Shown piece after piece: positions 53,912-64,000 of a stretch of DNA of 64,000 nt. The stretch is from assembly GCF_900155475.1 (NCBI RefSeq), contig NZ_FXAM01000003.1, forward strand, positions 124,001 through 188,000, written 5' to 3'. This DNA comes from Methylomagnum ishizawai (GTDB lineage Bacteria; Pseudomonadota; Gammaproteobacteria; Methylococcales; Methylococcaceae). A program made the translations under genes and the position numbers. The notes beneath the pieces are model-generated. The model saw nothing but the letters and a program-made list of their open reading frames with translations. It did not search any database and was not told the origin of the DNA. Numbering within the stretch: position 1 is the first letter of the stretch; each line of letters begins with the position of its first letter.

Positions 53912-54831
53912 GCCGTTGGGATGGAGCCGCCAACCCGCCCGGCCTCGTCCATCCACACATGCGGCAAACCCAGTTCCGCCAGCCAAGCGCTGCCCGCCAG
54001 GCCCATCAGCATGGCGATGGTGCAGGCGCTGCCCGCGATCAGGCATTGCGGCGCGGCCACGCTGACCGCGATCAAGCCCTGGACGGGCCAGCCGGTGCGG
54101 GGGTCGAGGATATGGCCGTAACGGCGGCCCCCGGCCACGATGGCGCGTTCGTAGTCGCCGCTGCTGGCGAGCGCCCCCAGGCCGACCTCCAGTTCCGCCA
54201 ACACCGCGTCCTTGTCCCTGGGATGCTGCACCCCGATCCGCCAGGGACTGCCATCGGGATGCGGCCCGACCACCCGGATATCACCGCCGAAATCGACCAG
54301 GCCATGGCCGACGCCCTGTTCCAGGCACAGCGTGGCGGCGCGGTCGGCGGCGTATTCCTTGCCGATGCCGCCGAAGTCCAATTGCATCCCGGCCACGCCG
54401 AAACCGAGGCGCGGACGTTCCCACGTCAGTTTGTCCCAACCGATCCGGGGCAGGAGCGCGTCGATGGCGGCTTGTTCCGGCAAGCGTCCCGCTTGGAAAT
54501 CCCAGGCCAGCCGCAAGGGGCCGGAGGTGATATCGAACAAGCCGCCGCTTTCCCGGTGGCAAGTCTCGGCGTAATCCAATAGGGCGGCGGTTTCCGCGTC
54601 CACTTCGAGGCTGCCGCCTTGCGCGGCCACCCGGTTGATGGCCGAAAGCAAACTGTCCGGGCGGTAGCGCGAATAACGCGCCTCGATACCCAGGGCGTCG
54701 GCGCGGACGAGTTCCGCCACCCGCCGGGCCGTTTCCGGGCGTTCGGCGTAGAGGTGCAATCGGCAGGGCGAACCCATGGCGCGGAATGGGAAGCGGAACA
54801 ACCGCAAGCCTTCAGCCACCATGGACGCCAT
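53908..54831 (-). CDS. apbE: ApbE-family FAD:protein FMN transferase
   Basis: This 307-aa protein would attach FMN covalently to Thr or Ser of a target flavoprotein, with Mg2+. Family segments are FRAMGSPCRLHLYAE, LFDITSGPLRLAWDF, LDFGGIGKEYAADRA, GLVDFGGDIRVVG and YGHILDPRTGWPV, in order. ApbE proteins are usually exported lipoproteins, but no signal or lipobox is seen with this start, so it may act in the cytoplasm. The start is uncertain: ATG at 54831 (GGAGG just upstream) or 54822. It overlaps the kinase gene upstream by about 20 bases and is the last gene of that operon. The target protein is unknown. Confidence 0.87.
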   Translation of the reverse strand: MASMVAEGLRLFRFPFRAMGSPCRLHLYAERPETARRVAELVRADALGIEARYSRYRPDSLLSAINRVAAQGGSLEVDAETAALLDYAETCHRESGGLFDITSGPLRLAWDFQAGRLPEQAAIDALLPRIGWDKLTWERPRLGFGVAGMQLDFGGIGKEYAADRAATLCLEQGVGHGLVDFGGDIRVVGPHPDGSPWRIGVQHPRDKDAVLAELEVGLGALASSGDYERAIVAGGRRYGHILDPRTGWPVQGLIAVSVAAPQCLIAGSACTIAMLMGLAGSAWLAELGLPHVWMDEAGRVGGSIPTA

Positions 54832-56281
54832 CGGCCTCCAAGCCGGGGAAGGCGGCGCGGGCTTCCCGCAGATAGCCAAGCGCCGCCAGGAAATCGAAAT
54901 TCCGCATCGCCTCGCCAAAGGCCGGGGCGCATTCCCCGAGCAAACCGTCAAGTAAAGGACCGTTCTTCTCCCAGATCATATAAGCCTGGATATCGCCCCC
55001 GGCCAGGAACCCTATCAAGGGCACCAGGACCGGGCGGATTTGCTGTCCATCCAGGGAAGGCCGGGCGGCGGGCGGGTGGGCCGGCGGAACCGGGACCGGG
55101 GTTATGGCGGTGCCGGGTTCCAGCCGGGACGTGGTCCAGAACAGGCTGCCCCGGCCCGGTGTGCTGTGGACCCCGATCCCGCCGCCCATGAGTTCGGCCC
55201 ATTGGCCGGCTATCGCCAAACCCAGCCCGGCCCCGCCATGGCGACGGGTCCGGGAGTTGTCGGCCTGCTCGAAGATATCGAAGATCGCCGCTTGCCGTTC
55301 GGCCTCGATGCCGATGCCCTGGTCCTCGACCTCGATCCGCAACAAGGGATCGCGCCCGGACCCGGCCTCCGCCCGCGCCCGCACCTGGATGCGGCCCTGT
55401 TCGGAGAACTTGACGGCGTTGCCCACCAGAATATCCAACACCTGGCCGAGCCGGGCCGGGTCGCCGCGCAGCCAGGCCGGAAGGGCGGGATCGAGCGTCC
55501 ACTCCAGGGCCAGGCCCTTGGCGGCGGCGCGTTCGCGCCAGGGAACCAGGGTGGCTTCCAGCCAATCGGCGGGGGCGAAATCGACGCTGTCCAGTTCGAT
55601 CCGGCCCGCCTCCAGGTCGGACATGGCGATGATATCGTCGATGACGCCCAGCAATTGCCGCCCGGCCGCCGCGATCTTCCCGGCCCGCTCGCGCCAGCCC
55701 GGTTCCCCGGTTTGGCGGGCCAGCAAGTCGGACAAGCCCAGGATGGCGTTCATCGGCGTGCGCAATTCGTGGTTGATATTGGCGAGGAAGCGGCTCTTGG
55801 CGCGGTGGGCGGATTCGGCCCGGACCAAGGCGTCGCGCAGATCGCGGGTGCGCTCCTCCACCCGCCGTTCCAACTCGGCGTTGATGGCCCTGAGTTCCCG
55901 TTCCCGCGCCTTGAGCGTGAGGTGCAGGCCGACCCTGGCGCGGACCACGTCGCGGTTGATGGGCTTGTGGATGAAATCCACCGCCCCGGCGGCGAGGGCG
56001 CGGGATTCGCTCTCGGCGTCGTTCTTGGCGGTCACGAAGATCACCGGCACCTCCTGCCCATGCGGGTCGCGCCGCAACCGGTCGCAGACGGCGTAACCAT
56101 CCATGCCCGGCATCATCACGTCCAACAGGATCAAATCGGGCGGGGCCGCCGCCACCAGGGCCAGGCCCTCCGGCCCGGAGAAGGCGCATTGGATCTCGCA
56201 GGTATCGGACAGGCATTCGCCCAGGATTTCCACGTTCTGCGGAAGATCGTCGATGACGAGGACCAAGGGTGGCGTGGACAT
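54812..56281 (-). CDS. Response regulator / histidine kinase hybrid
   Basis: This 489-aa cytoplasmic protein has an N-terminal receiver domain with the phosphoacceptor Asp54 in ILLDVMMPGMDGY and Lys106 in HKP. A coiled-coil linker follows (about 120-160), then a histidine kinase core with His171 in [19 protein letters not shown]-binding boxes are VGNAVKFSE, DQGIGI and GGAGLGLAI. The C-terminal 75 residues form a helical module also seen at the end of the neighbouring kinase. It has no membrane segment and no HPt histidine. It lies 24 bases downstream of the larger kinase gene. Confidence 0.9.
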   Translation of the reverse strand: MSTPPLVLVIDDLPQNVEILGECLSDTCEIQCAFSGPEGLALVAAAPPDLILLDVMMPGMDGYAVCDRLRRDPHGQEVPVIFVTAKNDAESESRALAAGAVDFIHKPINRDVVRARVGLHLTLKARERELRAINAELERRVEERTRDLRDALVRAESAHRAKSRFLANINHELRTPMNAILGLSDLLARQTGEPGWRERAGKIAAAGRQLLGVIDDIIAMSDLEAGRIELDSVDFAPADWLEATLVPWRERAAAKGLALEWTLDPALPAWLRGDPARLGQVLDILVGNAVKFSEQGRIQVRARAEAGSGRDPLLRIEVEDQGIGIEAERQAAIFDIFEQADNSRTRRHGGAGLGLAIAGQWAELMGGGIGVHSTPGRGSLFWTTSRLEPGTAITPVPVPPAHPPAARPSLDGQQIRPVLVPLIGFLAGGDIQAYMIWEKNGPLLDGLLGECAPAFGEAMRNFDFLAALGYLREARAAFPGLEADGVHGG

Positions 56282-56305
56282 GGCGATAGATTCCTAGATA
56301 TCACG

Positions 56306-59960
<3,655 letters not shown>

Positions 59961-59971
<11 letters not shown>

Positions 59972-62921
59972 CGGCGTGCTCCTCCATCCAGGCCGTGATA
60001 TTGATATGGCTGACCACCGCACCGCCGCCGGGATGGCCGACCGGGGCGGCGTACATCAGGAACCAGCGCCGTTCACTGGGCGAATGGCAGGGATAACGGA
60101 GGGAGAAATGGCGGATTTCCCCGGCCAAGACCCGCTCGATCCCCACGCGGGCGGCGCGGGCGGCATGGGCGTCCGGTCCCGGTCCGGGGGGGCGGACCCC
60201 AAGGTAATGACTACCCGGCCCGGTGCGCACCAATCCATGGTCGCCATTAGTTTCGGCGAAATCGCGCCAAGCCTTGTTGACCAAAGTAATGTTTCCGGCG
60301 GAATCCAGCACGGCGATATATTCCGGCAGGGAATCGAGGATGGCCTGTAGGCGTTGGGCGTCCTTGAGGGTGGTGATCTCGAACAGGGTCAGCACCGCCC
60401 CGCCGATATTGCGGGGCCGATCCAGATAGGGCAAGAGCCTCAGCAGATACCAGCGGCCATCGTGGGTCCGCACCTCGCGCTGGGTGGGCAGGGCGGCATC
60501 GACGGCGCGGCGGAGATCGGCGGCGAATTCAGGGTAGTCCATGCTATGGGCGAAATCATCGATAGGCCGACCCAGGTCGCCATCGCGGACGCGGAAGATG
60601 GTCCCGGCCTCCGGCGTGAAGCGGGTCAGCCGCAGCCCGGTATCGACGAACACCGTGGGGATCAGCGCGGCCCGCATCATATTGTCAAGGTCGGCGTTGA
60701 GCCGGTGGAGGATATCGATCTTCTCCTGGTTTTCCGAGTTGACGGTGTAAAGCTCCTCGTTGACCGATTGCAATTCCTCGTTGGTGCTTTGCAATTCCTC
60801 GTTGGAGGCCATCAGTTCCTCGTTGGTGGCCTGCAATTCCTCGTTGGCGGTCTCCAGTTCCTCGATGGTGGCCTGCAAGCTGTCGCGGATGGCCGCGAGT
60901 TCGCGTTCCAGGTGCAGGATGCGCTCGTTGGAGATGGCGGCGATATCGACCGCCTGCTCGGGACGCCCCGGTTCCGGACCGCACGGCGGCTCGAAGGCCA
61001 GGAGGAAATGCCGGTCCTGCTCGAACTCCCCAGGGATCGGCGTCGCCACCAGGCGCACCCGGATCTCCTGCCCGCCGCCGGGCCGCACCGACAACACCTC
61101 CGAGCGCAGGCTCCGGTTTTCCTTGGCGGCCTTGTGGATCAAGGCCAGGCCGACCGGGGCCAGCTTGTCCACCAGGAGCTTGGAAATGTCCAGGCTGGCT
61201 TGGCCCTGGGGGATTTGCAGATAGCGGTGGGCGTCGCCATAGACGTGGACCAATTCGCGTCCGGCGCTCACCAAGAGGGCGGGCGGGGCGTATTGGCGCA
61301 GCAATTCGGCCCGGGCGCTTTCGATCAGGCCGGCCTCGGAATTCCAGGACGGTTCGCGGCGCGGGAACCCGGCCTTACGGCGGGCCTCGGCGGAGGGGAC
61401 GGGATGCCTGAGGTCCAGGGGCAGGGCCAGCGGCCGCGCCAACCGGAACAACTTGTGCTTGGCGCTGGCCACGGTGAAATCGCGTTGGCGGCCGCCCAGG
61501 GATTCGCTGGACCCGAGCAGGAGGTGGCCGTCCTCCGCCAAGGCGTATTGCAAGCGCAGCAAAGCCTTTTCCTGGGCCGGCAGGTCGAAATAGATCAAGG
61601 TATTGCGGCAAGTAACCAGGTCCATGCGGGTGAACGGCGGGTCGGCCAGCAGGTTGTGGCGGGCGAACACGATATGCTGGCGCAACTCGGCCTTGACCAC
61701 GAACTGGTTGCCCTTGCGGGTGAAAAAGCGTTCCAGCCGCTCGGGCGGGAGTTCGTGGGCGATGGCCTCGGCATAGACCCCGGCCCCGGCGATATCGATG
61801 TATTGCTGTTCCACGTCGGTGGCGAAAATCTTCAATTGCGGCCAATGCCTGAGGGCGTCGAAGGTTTCCGCGAACAGGATGGCGAGGGTGTAGGCCTCCT
61901 CCCCGGTGGCGCAACCGGCCACCCACACCCGGATCGATGACCGCGCCCGCCCGGACCCGGCCAAGAACGCGACCACGACCTGCTGCACCAGATGGAAAGT
62001 CTCGGGGTCGCGGAAGAAACGGGTGACCGGGATCAGGATATCGCGCTTCAAGGTGTGGATTTCGCCGCGGTCGCTTTCCAGCAACCGCAGATACCCCTCC
62101 AGATCGCCGACATTGCGGACCTGCATCCGGCGCTCGATGCGGCGCTGCACGGTGGCGGGCTTGTATTCGCCGAAATCGATCCCGACCTCTTTCTTCAACC
62201 CATGCAGGATGCCCTCCAGGGGATTGCCGCCGCCGACCGCGGCCGGTTTGGCGGGCCGCGCCTGGGAATCGGCCCGGTTGTGGACATGGCCGACGATGCG
62301 GAGCGCCAAAGCCTCGGGCGGCATGACCTCGTCCACCAGGCCGGTGGCGATGACACTGCGCGGCATCCCATCGAACTTGGCGGTCTCCGGCGCCTGGGCC
62401 AGGAGGAAACCGCCGGCGGCGTTGAGCGCCACCGCGCCGCGGGTGCCGTCCGAGCCGGTGCCCGACAGGACCGCCCCGACGGCCCGGCACCCGGCCTCCC
62501 GCGCCAGGGAGGTGAAGAACACATCGATAGGGAGGCTGGGTCCGTGCGGGCTTTTGGGGACCAAGCCCAGTTTGCCGGCGGCGATGGTCATGGTCTTGCC
62601 CGGCGGGATGAGATAGACATGGTCGGCCACTATCGCCATGCCGTTCTCCGCCATCAGGACCGGCATGGCGGTATGGCGGGCCAGGAGGTTGTCCATCATG
62701 CTCTTGTGGTCGGGCGAAAGATGCTGGATCACCACGAAAGCCGCGCCCGAATCGCTGGGCAAGGGATCGAAGAAGCGTTCCAAGGCGTCGAGCCCGCCCG
62801 CCGAAGCGCCCAGCGCCACCACATAGCCATCGAAACCGGAGGTTCCGGGACCGGGCGGCAGGGATGCGAGGGCATGGGGTTCCGGGTCGGGTTGGAGATC
62901 GTCGTTGGGGTCTTGCGCCAT
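59961..62921 (-). CDS. CheB/CheR/PAS fusion protein
   Basis: This 986-aa protein fuses a chemotaxis methylesterase domain (CheB; Ser40, His67 and Asp158 in GASAGG, QHLSPDH and GTGSDG) with a CheR methyltransferase domain. The CheR part shows [20 protein letters not shown] and [22 protein letters not shown] long heptad coiled coil follows (about 690-760) made of repeated NEEL-type units, then two PAS domains (about 770-870 and 870-985). It has no receiver domain of its own. It heads the operon with the PAS kinase. No strong ribosome site precedes the ATG. No chemoreceptor or CheA gene is near. Confidence 0.93.
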
Positions 62922-63103
62922 GGCGGGAGGAACCTCGTGGGGAAACGGATGGCTTTGTGAGCGTTTTTAGCGATTATGCCCGCTTTGCCCATGTGCGCAG
63001 CCCGTAAATCCACGGTGAGGACGGGAACAATCGCAAGCATGGCCCCGTTCCCGGCCTGGAACTAGAATGTGCGGTCCCATCCAGCGATTTCGATAGGTGA
63101 ACC

Positions 63104-63817
63104 GTGCCCAGTTTCCAGCATCCGGCCCAAAGGGGCTCCGCCTTCTTCTATATCATGGTTTTGCTCGGAGTGGCTGTGGCCGCTTTCCTGGCGGGCCGTT
63201 ATAGCGCCGATGGCGCCTTGGCCCAGGAGAACAAGAAGCTCCGGGCATCGGTGCGGCTGCTGCGCGGCGATAAACTGGGGATCGGCGTCGCCCAGGAAAC
63301 AGCCCCCGACGCACCGGGACCGGCGGTCGCCGCGCCCTCGTCCGCGGTCCTGGCGGACACCGCCCCGCCCCCTACCGAAGTGGCGATCCCGACCCCCGTG
63401 GAGGCCGCGCCGCCCGCCCCGGAAGTTCCCGCCGTGGTAACCCCGCCCGCCCCGGAAGCCGCGGCCACCGCGACCGCGCCCGAAACCCCCATCCCGCCGC
63501 CCAAACCCCGCAAGACCGCCAAATCCTGGATTTCCGACCTGGGCGACGGCGTGCAGGGTACCGCGACCTATTGGCACTGCAACAACGCCAAGCTGGTGGC
63601 GGACGGGATGGAATACTACGCCTATGGCTCCATCCCGGCGGCGAGCCTGAAGAAGCCGGGCGACGCCTATTCGGTGAAGAACGGCAAGGCCATCGTCGTC
63701 AGCGGTTGTTGGAGTCCCAAACTGGACAAGGCCATCCTCTACCGCAAGAGCGATGGCCGGCGCTGGGAACCCGGTTTCAAGTTGGACGATGGGTCTTGGA
63801 GCTTGGAAATGGAATAG
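63104..63817 (+). CDS. Proline-rich single-pass membrane protein, function unknown
   Basis: I do not recognise this 237-aa protein. It starts with GTG, supported by AGGTGA just upstream. One transmembrane helix (AFFYIMVLLGVAVAAFLAG, residues 13-31) is followed by a short helical piece and an Ala/Pro-rich linker (about 65-140). A compact C-terminal domain contains GTATYWHCNNAKLVADGMEYY and KSDGRRWEPGFKLDDGSW and ends the protein. Two Cys residues (in YWHCNN and VVSGCW) could be paired in the periplasm. It is divergent from the CheB/CheR gene across a 182-bp gap. Confidence 0.7.
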   Translation: MPSFQHPAQRGSAFFYIMVLLGVAVAAFLAGRYSADGALAQENKKLRASVRLLRGDKLGIGVAQETAPDAPGPAVAAPSSAVLADTAPPPTEVAIPTPVEAAPPAPEVPAVVTPPAPEAAATATAPETPIPPPKPRKTAKSWISDLGDGVQGTATYWHCNNAKLVADGMEYYAYGSIPAASLKKPGDAYSVKNGKAIVVSGCWSPKLDKAILYRKSDGRRWEPGFKLDDGSWSLEME

Positions 63818-63944
63818 GCCCGCCGCGCCCCGCGCCATAACCCAGGCACAACCCCCACAGGCCGCACCGAATCCGCCACGGCCCACGGGGAAGGCCGCCG
63901 GGATGGGATAAGATAAGGCCAGTTTTCCCACCGGAACCCGCCCC

Positions 63945-64000
63945 ATGTCCGCCGCCGATCCGGCTTTTCCCGGCCCCGAATCCGACCCCGCCGAACTCGC
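63945..64000 (+). CDS. Start of a gene cut by the window edge
   Basis: An ATG at 63945 opens an uninterrupted frame to the window end. The 18 visible codons begin MSAADPAFPGPESDPAEL, a polar Pro/Ala-rich N-terminus that identifies no family. No strong ribosome site is seen. The 127 bases between the preceding gene and this start are G+C-rich with no recognisable site. Confidence 0.35.
   Translation, partial: MSAADPAFPGPESDPAEL

Overview
The window is G+C-rich DNA from a Gram-negative bacterium. It carries outer-membrane export proteins, a TolC-type channel, a MsrQ tail, a bacterial PEP carboxylase and CysD/CysN sulfate activation. The style fits a gammaproteobacterium, and a methanotroph-like Methylococcaceae member is my best guess. 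No methane-oxidation gene is present, so the taxonomy is inference.

Layout. (1) 1-3.1 kb: the end of msrQ, then a convergent parA-parB pair and a NhaR-type LysR regulator, set among five near-identical palindromes that look like a variant parS cluster. (2) 3.1-9.2 kb: carbon and sulfur assimilation, with beta-carbonic anhydrase, PEP carboxylase, cysD and cysN in one direction. (3) 9.2-14.2 kb: a tightly coupled export set: a small membrane protein, an ABC-type protein whose nucleotide-binding motifs are all degenerate, a HlyD-like adaptor and a TolC-like channel. (4) 14.2-53.9 kb: a very large exopolysaccharide or surface-glycan locus. On the left are a tyrosine autokinase and Wzc/GumC-type chain-length protein (minus strand). 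Across a 446 bp divergent intergenic region come an LhgO-like oxidase, a flippase, an export lipoprotein-type protein and a beta-barrel. These are followed by UDP-GlcNAc 2-epimerase, a TagA/WecG transferase, an FkbM methyltransferase, three further glycosyltransferases and a WcaJ-type initiating transferase. Two very large secreted multidomain proteins (2009 and 1065 aa) follow. Last come sugar-modifying genes (Gfo/Idh dehydrogenase, two DegT aminotransferases, three left-handed beta-helix acyltransferases, an NAD-dependent epimerase, a tandem flavin-reductase-like protein), an O-antigen polymerase/ligase-like membrane protein and three more glycosyltransferases. (5) 53.9-62.9 kb, minus strand: a signalling operon of CheB/CheR/PAS fusion, a 1221-aa PAS hybrid kinase, a response-regulator/histidine kinase and ApbE. 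(6) 63-64 kb: a proline-rich single-pass membrane protein and the start of another gene.

How the genes fit together. The glycan locus has an initiator (WcaJ), sugar-nucleotide enzymes, transferases, a flippase, a polymerase-like protein and the periplasmic/outer-membrane export parts of a Wzx/Wzy-type system. DNA from about 41.2 to 53 kb is visibly richer in A+T than the flanks and contains small palindromic/MITE-like elements, suggesting modular exchange. The least ordinary parts are the two secreted giants, which share DUF4082-like and He_PIG-like modules, the ABC protein with no intact ATPase motif, the tandem flavin-reductase-like protein and the par-associated palindromes.

No rRNA, tRNA, CRISPR array or complete insertion sequence was seen. 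All family names come from reading motifs by eye, without database searches.
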